Source: [Leptolyngbya] sp. JSC-1 (lineage in GTDB: Bacteria > Cyanobacteriota > Cyanobacteriia > Elainellales > Elainellaceae). From it: DNA of 64,000 bases. The stretch is from assembly GCA_000733415.1 (NCBI GenBank), contig KL662191.1, positions 448,415-512,414 on the forward strand, given 5' to 3'. This document shows, piece by piece, positions 1-7,853 of the stretch. A program made the position numbers and the translations under genes. The notes beneath the pieces were generated by a model that was not told the DNA's origin, searched no databases, and saw only the letters and a program-made list of their open reading frames with translations. Position 1 is the first letter of the stretch. Every line of letters begins with the position of its first letter.

Positions 1-150
1 GCAGCCAAAAGTTTGGCTCAAATGTTTAACGGCCAGATTGTCAAGGAAACTGATGAGTTGGAAGCGTTAGCACCCGAAACCTTGAGTCGGGGCCAAGTGG
101 CCGCCCTCCAACCGGATGTGGGGGATCCGGATGATGATGTGCCATTCTAA
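1..150 (+). CDS. C-terminal end of a replication protein, probably DNA polymerase III gamma/tau (partial)
   Basis: The window opens inside a reading frame whose last 49 residues are visible. They contain an amphipathic stretch (KSLAQMFNGQIV) and end in the acidic tip DPDDDVPF. A DDD-[IV]-PF tip is the hallmark of SSB C-termini, which bind partner replication proteins. From memory, cyanobacterial DnaX proteins also finish with a FNG-containing helix and a similar acidic tip, so DnaX is my first choice and an SSB-like protein the second. The rest of the gene lies outside the window. Confidence 0.5.
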   Translation, partial: AAKSLAQMFNGQIVKETDELEALAPETLSRGQVAALQPDVGDPDDDVPF

Positions 151-263
151 TCCGGCAGCTCAGCAGCAGGAATGCTCCTCAATCGCGACGAGCCAAAATA
201 ACCGTTAAAATAGCGGTGTCTAACTAGAGTGTTTCTCTAGCTTGTGCCTTTCTGGTATTTGTG

Positions 264-701
264 ATGGTTGGAACCTCAGCTCCACTGCCCCCTGCTCTGG
301 CCCAAATCGTCCAGCGTTTTCAGCGGGTTTCAGATCCGAAGCAACGCTATGAGCAGTTGATCTCGTTGGCGAAACGGCTTGACCCTCTGCCCGAAGCAGC
401 CAAAATCCCAGAGAACAAGGTATCTGGCTGTGTCTCGCAGGTCTACATCACAGCGGATCTGGTGGATGGTAAGGTGAAATATCAGGGCGATTCGGATTCA
501 CAGCTCGTCAAAGGCTTGGTGGCACTGTTAATCAAAGGGTTAGACGGCCTACCACCCGAAGAAATTTTGCAGGTGACGCCAGACTTTATTCAAGCCACTG
601 GGCTGAATGTCAGCCTCACACCGTCCCGCGCCAATGGTTTTTACAACATCTTCCGGATGATGCAGCAAAAAGCCTACCAATTGCAGGGCGCGGCTTCGTA
701 G
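264..701 (+). CDS. sufE: SufE family Fe-S cluster assembly sulfur acceptor
   Basis: SufE accepts persulfide sulfur from a cysteine desulfurase (SufS/CsdA type) and stimulates it, in the cytoplasm. The 145-residue length is normal for the family. The acceptor cysteine is in the conserved VSGCVSQV segment near residue 56, preceded by the substrate-loop pattern IPENKV, and the C-terminal SRANGFYNIF segment is also typical. GTG (261) and ATG (264) are adjacent possible starts; neither has a strong ribosome binding site, and I chose ATG. It follows the upstream replication gene after about 110 bp, so it probably has its own promoter. Confidence 0.9.
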   Translation: MVGTSAPLPPALAQIVQRFQRVSDPKQRYEQLISLAKRLDPLPEAAKIPENKVSGCVSQVYITADLVDGKVKYQGDSDSQLVKGLVALLIKGLDGLPPEEILQVTPDFIQATGLNVSLTPSRANGFYNIFRMMQQKAYQLQGAAS

Positions 702-732
702 AGATTCGTTTACCATAGAATGCAAACTAAAC

Positions 733-747
733 TGATAATCATTCTCG
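733..747 (+). promoter_or_regulatory. Zur-type operator upstream of the CobW gene
   Basis: The 15-mer TGATAATCATTCTCG fits the 7-1-7 inverted repeat TGATAAT-N-ATTATCA used by cyanobacterial Zur repressors, with a perfect left arm and 5 of 7 matches on the right. It ends 18 bp before the ATG of the CobW-family GTPase. Such a position would block transcription when zinc is sufficient. A Fur box is related in sequence and is the main alternative. Confidence 0.6.
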
Positions 748-765
748 GATTAGGGGCGTTTAGCT

Positions 766-1755
766 ATGATTGCAGTTGAAGCGAAAGATACAGTTCCCGT
801 CACAGTTCTGACTGGGTATCTGGGAGCTGGTAAAACAACGCTACTGAATCGGATTCTGACCCATGAGCATGGCAAAAAGGTGGCGGTGATCGTCAATGAA
901 TTTGGTGAAATCGGGATTGATAACCAGCTTGTGGTCGATACCGATGAAGAAATTTTTGAAATGAACAACGGCTGCATCTGCTGCACGGTGCGAGGCGACC
1001 TGATTCGGATCATTGGCAAATTAATGCGGCGGCGCGACAAATTTGACCATCTGGTGATTGAAACTACCGGCTTGGCCGATCCCGCTCCAGTGATCCAGAC
1101 CTTTTTCATGGACGAGGATGTCCAGTCCCAAACCGAGCTGGATGCCGTGGTAACGGTTGTAGATGCCAAGCATATTTGGCAGCATTGGGATGCCGACGAA
1201 GCCCAGGAGCAAATTGCCTTTGCTGACGTGATTCTGCTCAATAAAACTGATTTGGTCGAGCCAACCCAACTCGATGAATTGGAACAGCGCGTCCGCTCGA
1301 TGAATCCCCTGGCGAAAATCTACCGCACCCGCAATGCAGAAGTGGAAATGAATGCGCTGTTGGGCGTCAGTGCGTTTGACTTGGACCGAGCGCTGGAGCT
1401 AGACCCGGAATTTTTGGAAGAGGCTGAGCAGGGACATCACCACGAGCATGAGCATGACGAAACTGTGAAATCGGTGGGGATTGTGGAAGCGGGTGCCGTC
1501 GATGAAGTCAAGCTGAACCAGTGGTTGGGCTATCTGCTGCAAACCCAAGGTCCAGATATCTTCCGCATGAAAGGGATTTTGAATATCGATGGCGAAGACC
1601 GGCGCTTTGTCTTTCAGGGGGTCCACATGCTCTTTGACGGCAGACCCGATCGGCCCTGGAAACCTAACGAAACCCGCCGCAATGAGCTAGTGTTCATTGG
1701 ACGCAATCTCGATGAAGCACAACTGAGAGAGGATTTTCGGGCGTGCCTGGCGTAA
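766..1755 (+). CDS. CobW/COG0523 family GTPase, probable zinc metallochaperone
   Basis: This is a G3E-family P-loop GTPase that probably delivers metal to client proteins. Walker A (GYLGAGKTT) is at residues 17-25, the CxCC metal site (GCICC) at 69-73, and the guanine-specificity motif (LNKTD) near 155. A histidine-rich loop (HHHEHEHDE, about 224-232) separates the GTPase domain from the C-terminal CobW_C domain. The 329-residue length is normal. The Zur-like box just upstream, the CxCC motif and the His loop favour a zinc role over cobalamin synthesis; the cobalt branch of the family remains possible. The stop overlaps the next gene by 13 bp, so the two are probably co-transcribed and translationally coupled. 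Confidence 0.88.
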   Translation: MIAVEAKDTVPVTVLTGYLGAGKTTLLNRILTHEHGKKVAVIVNEFGEIGIDNQLVVDTDEEIFEMNNGCICCTVRGDLIRIIGKLMRRRDKFDHLVIETTGLADPAPVIQTFFMDEDVQSQTELDAVVTVVDAKHIWQHWDADEAQEQIAFADVILLNKTDLVEPTQLDELEQRVRSMNPLAKIYRTRNAEVEMNALLGVSAFDLDRALELDPEFLEEAEQGHHHEHEHDETVKSVGIVEAGAVDEVKLNQWLGYLLQTQGPDIFRMKGILNIDGEDRRFVFQGVHMLFDGRPDRPWKPNETRRNELVFIGRNLDEAQLREDFRACLA

Positions 1756-2888
1756 ACAAAGGGGTAAGTAAAACAGCTAAGCAGCAAACGGCGAACAGCC
1801 AAGTCTTTACGCTGCTGGGGCAGCACAGCCTATCCGACTACGTTACGGCGATTGCCTGGTTTCCTGAAGCAGTCGGCTCAGCGGTTAACTACCTGGTCGC
1901 CAGCTCGGCAGCCGGAGAAGTGGCACTCTACCAAGTGGGTACCCAACTGGATAACACCATGCTCCAGAGCGCGACCGATCAGTCTGTGGATTGTTTGGCT
2001 GTCTCTAGGGATGGGCAGTTTGTGGCAGCGGGTGGGCAAGATGGGCGAGTCCAGATTTGGCAGGTGGAACTGGCTGAGTTATCTTCCCCTAAACTAACGC
2101 TGATCGCCAGTTTGGAAAACGCGCCAGCTTGGGTAGATCGGATGGCCTGGAATCCGCAGCAGAATTTGTTGGCGTTTAGCTTGGGACGCTATGTGCAAGT
2201 ATGGGATGCTGCCGCTAATCAGGTGGTGACGACGCTCAACTTTGAAAACTCATCGGTGCTTGATATTACCTGGCATCCGGATGGCGATCGGCTAACGGTG
2301 GCAGGCTACCAAGGCATCAAAGTCTGGTCGGCAGCCGATTGGGATGATGACCCCTACTTGGTCGAAATTCCTTCGGCGAGCACGATTGTGGCCTGGTCAC
2401 CCGATGGTAAGTACATCGCTTCGGGTAACATCGACCGCACCATTTCCGTGTTGGAATGGGAGAATCCGGCTATGCCCTGGTTGATGCGGGGCTTTCCGGG
2501 CAAGATTCGGCAGTTGGTCTGGTCCGATACAGCCCTCAAACGGGGCGCTCCCTTGTTGGCCTCCTCCAGTTCTGAAAGCATCGTCGTTTGGGAAAAGCAT
2601 CCCGACGAGCGCGTAGGTTGGGAAGGGCAGGTATTGGGACAGCATGATGCTCGCATTGAGGCGATGCAATTTCAACCGGAAACATCGACTTTAGCAACGG
2701 CTGGAGCTGATGGCTGGGTGGTGCTATGGCAAAAGCGGCGGCTGGGGCAGATGCTTGACGGAGCACCTGACGGGTTCTCTAGCCTCTGCTGGCATGCCAA
2801 AGGATACCAACTAGCGGCTGGCGGTGCCGCAGGCGAACTCGTGGTATGGTCAAAAGGAACACGAGGACAGGGCTTCGGGCAAAAGTAA
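1743..2888 (+). CDS. WD40 repeat protein, translationally coupled to the CobW GTPase
   Basis: The 381 residues consist almost wholly of WD40-type repeats, each ending in a W/Y-containing strand: GQDGRVQIW, GRYVQVWD, GYQGIKVW, NIDRTISVLEW, SESIVVW, DGWVVLW, GELVVW, plus a weaker first one. That gives seven or eight blades, enough for one closed propeller with no other domain, signal peptide or membrane segment. Translation starts at GTG 1743 inside the CobW gene, with AGAGAGGA about 11 bp upstream; the next in-frame ATG is some 70 residues later and would destroy a blade. Propellers usually scaffold protein contacts. The coupling suggests a partner role in metal handling, possibly zinc-responsive through the upstream Zur box; the exact function is unknown. 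Confidence 0.82.
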   Translation: MPGVNKGVSKTAKQQTANSQVFTLLGQHSLSDYVTAIAWFPEAVGSAVNYLVASSAAGEVALYQVGTQLDNTMLQSATDQSVDCLAVSRDGQFVAAGGQDGRVQIWQVELAELSSPKLTLIASLENAPAWVDRMAWNPQQNLLAFSLGRYVQVWDAAANQVVTTLNFENSSVLDITWHPDGDRLTVAGYQGIKVWSAADWDDDPYLVEIPSASTIVAWSPDGKYIASGNIDRTISVLEWENPAMPWLMRGFPGKIRQLVWSDTALKRGAPLLASSSSESIVVWEKHPDERVGWEGQVLGQHDARIEAMQFQPETSTLATAGADGWVVLWQKRRLGQMLDGAPDGFSSLCWHAKGYQLAAGGAAGELVVWSKGTRGQGFGQK

Positions 2889-2895
2889 TGCTGTT

Positions 2896-2945
2896 GAAGT
2901 GCTATTAGAAGTGCCATTAGAAGAGTGCCATTAGAAGTGCCATCG
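2896..2945. repeat. short degenerate tandem repeat (AAGTGCCATTAG type)
   Basis: Four imperfect copies of a unit close to GAAGTGCCATTA lie in the spacer directly after the WD40 gene. They look like replication-slippage products. I see no stem-loop or coding signal in them. Confidence 0.7.
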
Positions 2946-3003
2946 AACTGAATCGCGATGCCATTCTCCCTGTGGTTTCTGGTTTTTTATTCTGGTTTTA
3001 CCT

Positions 3004-3117
3004 ATGGAAAGTACGGCTTGGATGGATTGGTTGGCAGGTGGCCTAGCAGCAGTCATCTTACTGGGTGGATTAGTCATGCTGTTTAGCGGCGTTTCGGCCA
3101 TGAACCAGCGCAAGTAA
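3004..3117 (+). CDS. 37-residue single-pass membrane peptide
   Basis: An ATG frame encodes MESTAWMDWLAGGL followed by a hydrophobic stretch (AAVILLGGLVMLFSGV) and a basic end (NQRK). The layout of a short polar head, one helix of about 20 residues and a cytoplasmic basic tail resembles the many small photosystem or NDH subunits of cyanobacteria, but I cannot match it to PsaM, PsbX, PsbY, Psb30, PetN or PsbM from memory. It lies between the WD40 gene and the convergent patatin gene. A purine-rich Shine-Dalgarno is not obvious upstream. It is short enough to be missed by gene callers. Confidence 0.5.
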   Translation: MESTAWMDWLAGGLAAVILLGGLVMLFSGVSAMNQRK

Positions 3118-3129
3118 TACGCCAACAAA

Positions 3130-4296
3130 TTAATCGCAGTCCTGTGGCTCAAAGCCTCGCCGCCGCAAGTGTTTTTCCCAGTCCCAGGCATAGAGCAAAA
3201 AGTTTTTGGCGTGTAGATAGCCCAGCCGGTAGAGGATGCGCTTTTTCTCATCGGTCAGGTTGAATTCCGTGGCCGTGACGTTGGCCTCAGTGACATCAAT
3301 TTCAATCACCCGGTCGCGGCTGGCTTGATTGAGGTGATACTGGTCCCGTGCCACCATCATGGTTCTAAACATCGCGCCCAGCATATCAAACGGACCCGTG
3401 ATTGGTTTGTCACTGCGATTATCCTGCTCGACCAAGCGCAAGCCAAAGGTAGGCCAACGTGGGCATCGTTTGGTCGGCTCGGTTGGATTGGGTTTGAAAT
3501 CGTAGATCCAGAGAGGGAAGTTACTGAGAATGCCTCCGTCCACAATCCGGCGAGCGTTTGGATCTTTAGGGCTTCCTAGAATTCCCGGCTCAAAGAAAAA
3601 GGGAATACTCATCGACAGACGCACCGCTTCTGCCACTTCAAACTGGTTGCAATCGGTCAGAGGAGTAGCAAGCAGCTGTTTGAGTGCCCGGTATTGGGGA
3701 TCGGCTATATCTGTGCGATCCAGGTCGTCAGGCAATACCAGCATTTCACCACGGCTGATATCCGAAGCTACCACTTTCAGATCGCGCTCGCTGTCTGCCT
3801 TCACATCAGCAAACGTTTTCAGGTTGCGTCGGGCTAAAGTCTGGGCGATCCAGTTGCGAAACGGTGCAGAGGAATATTGTCCCAACTGCCGCGAGAGCAG
3901 CAGCAGCAAAATCATTCGGATTGGTTGGCCCAAATCGTTGGCGGGGTTACCGTTCCAAATCAGCCGACTCGTTTTCTGAGTGAGAAAATCCACATAGTTG
4001 AGGTTGCCGATAATCTGCTCTAGTTCCTCAATCGGAAAATCAGCCGCGACTAGGGCAGCAGTAATGGCTCCAGCAGACGTACCTGCTACCTTGCGCCAGC
4101 GCACACCTACATCCGCGAAGCAGCGTAGTGCGCCCAAAAAGGCAATCCCACGCACGCCCCCACCCTCAAACACGCCATCAATATAAAGCTGACCGTCTTG
4201 CGGTGGCGGCAACCGGCGGCGAATGTCAGTAACTTCAGCCTCGGTCAGCCGCAGGTTCGGTTCTTGCAAAATCTCAGCCGGATTCCAACCCGCCAT
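3130..4296 (-). CDS. patatin-like phospholipase
   Basis: This is a patatin-fold serine hydrolase, expected to remove acyl chains from lipids through a Ser-Asp dyad. The oxyanion-hole loop is GGGVRG near residue 47, the nucleophile elbow GTSAG near 74, and the catalytic Asp lies in DGG (VDGGILSNFP) near 253. All key residues are present, so it should be active. There is no signal peptide, so it is probably cytosolic or peripheral on membranes. At 388 residues it has a modest C-terminal extension. It is divergent from the HNH gene and convergent with the small membrane peptide. It differs clearly from the second patatin at 20553-22286, which has another oxyanion loop and a C-terminal membrane segment. 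Confidence 0.88.
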   Translation of the reverse strand: MAGWNPAEILQEPNLRLTEAEVTDIRRRLPPPQDGQLYIDGVFEGGGVRGIAFLGALRCFADVGVRWRKVAGTSAGAITAALVAADFPIEELEQIIGNLNYVDFLTQKTSRLIWNGNPANDLGQPIRMILLLLLSRQLGQYSSAPFRNWIAQTLARRNLKTFADVKADSERDLKVVASDISRGEMLVLPDDLDRTDIADPQYRALKQLLATPLTDCNQFEVAEAVRLSMSIPFFFEPGILGSPKDPNARRIVDGGILSNFPLWIYDFKPNPTEPTKRCPRWPTFGLRLVEQDNRSDKPITGPFDMLGAMFRTMMVARDQYHLNQASRDRVIEIDVTEANVTATEFNLTDEKKRILYRLGYLHAKNFLLYAWDWEKHLRRRGFEPQDCD

Positions 4297-4421
4297 TGCG
4301 CTCCTCCAATTTGAGTATTCTTCAATCTCCTACAAAAAATTGCAGCTTAGTTACAAACGCCCTCCTGACTTGAGCCAATTGTGTTACCATCTGTAAAAAC
4401 TTTCACTGAACTGAATCACCG

Positions 4422-4919
4422 ATGGGCAAGGTTCTAGTTTTGAACGCCTCCTACGAGCCGCTGAACATTACCAGTTGGAGGCGCGCCGTTGTCTTGCTGA
4501 TTAAGGGAAAGGCAGAGCAGGTTGAACACAATGGAAAGTACGTGTATCGGGAGACACCCTTACCCAGCGTAATCCGTCTGCGCCACTATGTCAGGGTTCC
4601 CTACAAGGAAATTCCCCTAACGCGCCGCAACATCCTGCACCGGGATAGTCACTCCTGCCAATATTGCGGCTACACTGGCGATGATCTGACGCTCGATCAC
4701 GTAGTGCCCCGGTCACGCGGCGGCGAAGATACCTGGGAGAATATGGTGACGGCCTGTGTGCGCTGCAACGTCAAGAAGGGTAACCGCACCCCTAAGGAAG
4801 CCAACATGATCCTGCGGCAACCGCCCCATAAACCTTACAGTGGTCTTTACTTTGAAGTAACGAAACACGTCAAAAGCGGCGTACATCAAGAGTGGCAGAA
4901 ATATGTTATTGGTTCCTAA
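4422..4919 (+). CDS. HNH endonuclease family protein
   Basis: The 165-residue protein carries a compact HNH nuclease domain. A zinc pair C79xxC82 and a second pair C112xxC115 bracket the catalytic LDHVVPRSRGG and NMV/CNVKKGN segments. The first 70 residues (MGKVLVLNASYEPLNI) form the beta-rich N-terminal module usual in the stand-alone cyanobacterial and actinobacterial members. The chromosomal target is unknown; repair or nucleic-acid processing is the usual guess. No restriction methylase, phage or intron sequence lies nearby, so a homing or restriction role has no support here. A strong terminator follows the stop. Confidence 0.9.
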   Translation: MGKVLVLNASYEPLNITSWRRAVVLLIKGKAEQVEHNGKYVYRETPLPSVIRLRHYVRVPYKEIPLTRRNILHRDSHSCQYCGYTGDDLTLDHVVPRSRGGEDTWENMVTACVRCNVKKGNRTPKEANMILRQPPHKPYSGLYFEVTKHVKSGVHQEWQKYVIGS

Positions 4920-4951
4920 ACCCCCAGATTGTCAATCCAATCTGGGGGTTT
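4918..4951 (+). terminator. rho-independent-type hairpin after the HNH gene
   Basis: AAACCCCCAGATT pairs with AATCTGGGGGTTT across the loop GTCAATCC, a perfect 13-bp stem that begins at the HNH stop codon. The following bases (AGATTGTTTG) are only moderately T-rich, so it may also act as a 3'-end stabiliser. It is symmetrical and could work in both directions. Confidence 0.8.
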
Positions 4952-5378
4952 AGATTGTTTGACTGAGCCTGTCTGAGTGTTTTCTGCAAAAGTTTATTCT
5001 ACGAAAGTTGATTAGGTAGCTTGACAGTCCTGGTTTATTACTGGTCTATCACTGATTCATTTCAAGCCTGTGGCAGATTTGGCTCAATCATGCTTCTTGC
5101 TTGCCAGATCTATCTCCAGATCTATCTAAAGACGGGAATCTCAACTCAGTCCGGACGACTGCTGCAATTTTTTGCAAAGATCGTAAGGGTAGGCATAAAG
5201 CAAGACAGAATCCGTATCGATCAAATCAGCATCGATCACGACGGACTGGGGCAATACTTCACTTCTGAATCAGGTAGAACCGTTGTTGCAAATCCTGCTG
5301 CTTGCATCTCACACAGTTCGTACAATCGAGCATATGCAATTGGATTCTCCACAATCATTTAATAATTTGGCATTAATC
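4952..5378. other. spacer before the DHH gene
   Basis: About 430 bp without a convincing gene. The DHH frame stays open back to about 5283, and another plus-strand frame (5021-5362) is open, but neither has protein-like composition. AGATCTATCT is directly repeated near 5107-5127. The DHH promoter is presumably here. Confidence 0.5.
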
Positions 5379-6620
5379 ATGGAGTCTGCTGTCACTTCCG
5401 ATCTTGACGTACACATTGAGTCTCCTAATCGATCGATCAGCATGGACCGAGAGCCTGCTGTACCCAAAGCCAGTATGCAGGGTTGGATGACGTCCCAATC
5501 CCAGACAGTCACCGAGCAGAAGGTAGAAGAAATTCGGCGAGTGCTCGATCAACATCGGGGAGAGCGCCATTTGGTAGCCCTGCAAGATTTTCCCGATCCG
5601 GATGCTCTCTCTTGTGCCTGGGCTTACAAGCTGATTGCCCAGCAGTATGACATTCGCAGTGATATTGTCTATGCCGGGGCACTGAGCCACCAGGAAAACA
5701 TTGCGCTTGTCCGTTTAACCGGGCTACCCGCTCAGCGCTGGACGCCACAAAACTCGAAAGAGAAAGACCTCTCGCCCTACCAAGGCTGTGTCTTTATTGA
5801 TAACCAGGGCACAACAACCCAACTCTTACCGCTGGTGCAGCAAGCAGGCGTTCCCATCGTGGTTGTGATTGATCACCACACAGCTCAGGGAGAGTTGAAT
5901 GCAAAATTCATCGATCTACGCCCTCAGGTCCGCGCTACCTCTACGATCCTGACCCAATATTTACAAGCTGGCCTGCTCCGGCTCGACACCAGCAACAGCG
6001 AACACATCAAGTGTGCTACTGCTCTGATGCACGGTCTCCGGTCAGATACCAATCGGCTGATGCAGGCTCAGGAAGAAGACTTTTTGGCAGCGGCTTACCT
6101 GAGTCGGTTTTGCGATGTCCAGCTGTTAAACTCGGTGCTGCAGGCATCGCGCTCGAAGCGGGTGATGGATGTGATTGAGCGATCGTTGCGGAATCGGGTT
6201 TTGCAGAACAACTTTTCGATTGCGGGCGTGGGCTACCTACGCTACGACGACCGGGATGCCATTCCCCAAGCTGCAGATTTTCTTGTTACGGAAGAAAACG
6301 TGCACACGGCGGTGGTTTATGGGATTGTCCACGATGAGGATGAAGAGCTAGAGGTGGTGATTGGCTCGTTGCGCACCTCCAAGATTACGCTCGATCCCGA
6401 TGAATTCATCAAAGAAGCATTTGGGCAAGACTCGCAGGGCCGCTTCTTCGGCGGCGGACGCTCAATGGCGGGTGGCTTCGAGATTCCAATGGGCTTTTTG
6501 TCGGGCTTCAACGAAAATTCGGAGTATACCCGCATGAAGTGGGAAGTCTTTGATGCTCAGATTAAGCAAAAGCTGTTTCGCTTGATCAACCCGGAGAATG
6601 GAGTGATTTCAACCGTGTGA
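5379..6620 (+). CDS. DHH/DHHA1 family phosphoesterase (NrnA/RecJ-like)
   Basis: This predicted Mn-dependent phosphoesterase has the DHH domain followed by a DHHA1 substrate domain. Visible motifs are FPDPDALSCAW (metal-binding DxDA), FIDNQG, IDHHTA (the DHH signature) and, near the C-terminus, FFGGGRSMAGGFEI, the glycine-rich DHHA1 signature. Family members degrade nanoRNA, pApA/c-di-AMP products or single-stranded DNA; the sequence alone does not decide which. I chose ATG 5379 because the protein-like sequence begins about there; ATG 5334 and a TTG at 5283 are upstream alternatives. The first 40-50 residues before EIRRVLDQH look unstructured. Confidence 0.85.
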   Translation: MESAVTSDLDVHIESPNRSISMDREPAVPKASMQGWMTSQSQTVTEQKVEEIRRVLDQHRGERHLVALQDFPDPDALSCAWAYKLIAQQYDIRSDIVYAGALSHQENIALVRLTGLPAQRWTPQNSKEKDLSPYQGCVFIDNQGTTTQLLPLVQQAGVPIVVVIDHHTAQGELNAKFIDLRPQVRATSTILTQYLQAGLLRLDTSNSEHIKCATALMHGLRSDTNRLMQAQEEDFLAAAYLSRFCDVQLLNSVLQASRSKRVMDVIERSLRNRVLQNNFSIAGVGYLRYDDRDAIPQAADFLVTEENVHTAVVYGIVHDEDEELEVVIGSLRTSKITLDPDEFIKEAFGQDSQGRFFGGGRSMAGGFEIPMGFLSGFNENSEYTRMKWEVFDAQIKQKLFRLINPENGVISTV

Positions 6621-6660
6621 GGCAGCCCGTGCAGTCTGGCCGACGGAACCAGCAGACACG

Positions 6661-7032
6661 CTATGGTTTCTGCCATACTACCAGCAGCACGCCACAGACA
6701 ATAAAGCCTAAACCAACTACCCGCTCAACTGGGATGGTTTCGCGAAACATGAAATAGCCCAACAGTACCGAGAAGACATAGCTGAGGGCAATAGCCGGTC
6801 CGGCAATACTGAGATTGACTCGCGTCAGCAGCAGGATATAGGCAATGGCTCCTAACCCGTAGCACATCAAGCCGCCGATTAGCTCAGGGACAGTGAGGAT
6901 ACCGAGAATGTGACTGATCGCGTTTTCGGCACTGACTTTGCCGAGCTTTAGAGCGCCCGTTTTTAACAGGAACTGTCCGGCCACGCTAGCCAGAATCGAA
7001 ATCAGCAGCAATCCAAACTCTTGCAGCGTCAC
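6661..7032 (-). CDS. small four-helix membrane protein, SMR/EamA-like
   Basis: 123 residues form four hydrophobic helices, ending in the GLGFIVCGVLLV segment typical of SMR/EamA-type transporters. Segments like SLLGYFMFRETIP and ERVVGLGFIVCG match the fourth-helix region of EmrE relatives and of half-size DMT transporters. These proteins work as dimers and export cations or lipids; the substrate here is unknown. I do not see the membrane-embedded glutamate of true EmrE drug pumps in helix 1 (it reads ILASVAGQFLLKTG), so a lipid-linked sugar flippase-like or unknown role is as likely. It starts at GTG with GAGGAAG upstream. Confidence 0.7.
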   Translation of the reverse strand: MTLQEFGLLLISILASVAGQFLLKTGALKLGKVSAENAISHILGILTVPELIGGLMCYGLGAIAYILLLTRVNLSIAGPAIALSYVFSVLLGYFMFRETIPVERVVGLGFIVCGVLLVVWQKP

Positions 7033-7187
7033 AATTAACTTCCTCGTTTCTGCGCCAATTCTTCAGTAGTGTACAGGTTTTTAGATTCGCTTGAGATCTG
7101 TTGCTTTAAATCGCTAGCAGTTTGTAAACCAGTGAGAGTAGAGTAGATTGGGTGTAAAAGGTCGCATCGTTAAATCTAAATACAGCT

Positions 7188-7853
7188 ATGGTGAGCACCG
7201 TTCAATCTCCCTACAGTGACGAACAGATTGCCATTTGGCTCAGGGGATTGTTGACCATCGCATGGGCCGATGGCAATTTTGATCCTCAAGAACAAACCCT
7301 AATAGCAGACTTGACGCAAGAATTAGCGCCTGCAACTGATCTAGGCACTGTAGAACCGATTCAGCCCCAAGAGTTGGCAGTCATTTTGGGCAAAGATGCT
7401 AAAACTGCCGAAAACTTCATGCGCACGGCGGTGATGGTCGCCATTGCCGATGGCACCTACTCCAACTTGGAAGACGACATTCTGCATCAGTTTTGTGTTG
7501 AACTGGGGTTGCAGCCCAAGATTTTGGAATCACTGCGATTGACCCTTAACCATCGGCCTGCCGCAGACGATACTGCTCTGTCCGAAGACGCCCATCTCGC
7601 CCCGCTCAGACCTCTCCAGGAATGGTTGGATCATCTCGAAGTTCATGATCCACGCTTAGCCCGCTTTCTCTGCAAAATGATTCCGCCTCAGTGTCCGTTT
7701 GAGCGAGATGTGAAGCTGTTTGGGCGCAAGGTGGTCCACATTCCGCCGATGTGCAAACTGAATCCGCTCTACGACCAGCTCGTGGGGTTACGCTTCCGGG
7801 CGCTGTCCTACCTGGCCGATGAGTGCAAGGAGGATGTGTCAAAGTACTGCTAG
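7188..7853 (+). CDS. TerB-like domain fused to Mo-dependent nitrogenase C-terminal domain
   Basis: The N-terminal half (about 12-115) is TerB-like helical: AWADGNFDPQE and IADGTYSNLEDD are its two acidic, possibly metal-binding repeats. The C-terminal 90 residues form the Mo_nitro_C domain, named after an extension seen in some nitrogenase-linked proteins: PLRPLQEWLDHLEVHDPRLARFL, IPPQCPFERD, HIPPMCKLNPLY and ECKEDVSKYC, with several conserved cysteines. The fusion is known in cyanobacteria, but its function is not established. No nif gene is in this window, so a direct nitrogenase role has no local support. The 3' end overlaps the convergent dehydrogenase by 4 bp. Confidence 0.8.
   Translation: MVSTVQSPYSDEQIAIWLRGLLTIAWADGNFDPQEQTLIADLTQELAPATDLGTVEPIQPQELAVILGKDAKTAENFMRTAVMVAIADGTYSNLEDDILHQFCVELGLQPKILESLRLTLNHRPAADDTALSEDAHLAPLRPLQEWLDHLEVHDPRLARFLCKMIPPQCPFERDVKLFGRKVVHIPPMCKLNPLYDQLVGLRFRALSYLADECKEDVSKYC

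Noticed and set aside
5021..5362. 113-residue plus-strand frame before the DHH gene
   Set aside because: Composition is not protein-like, it has no ribosome site, and it overlaps the probable DHH promoter.
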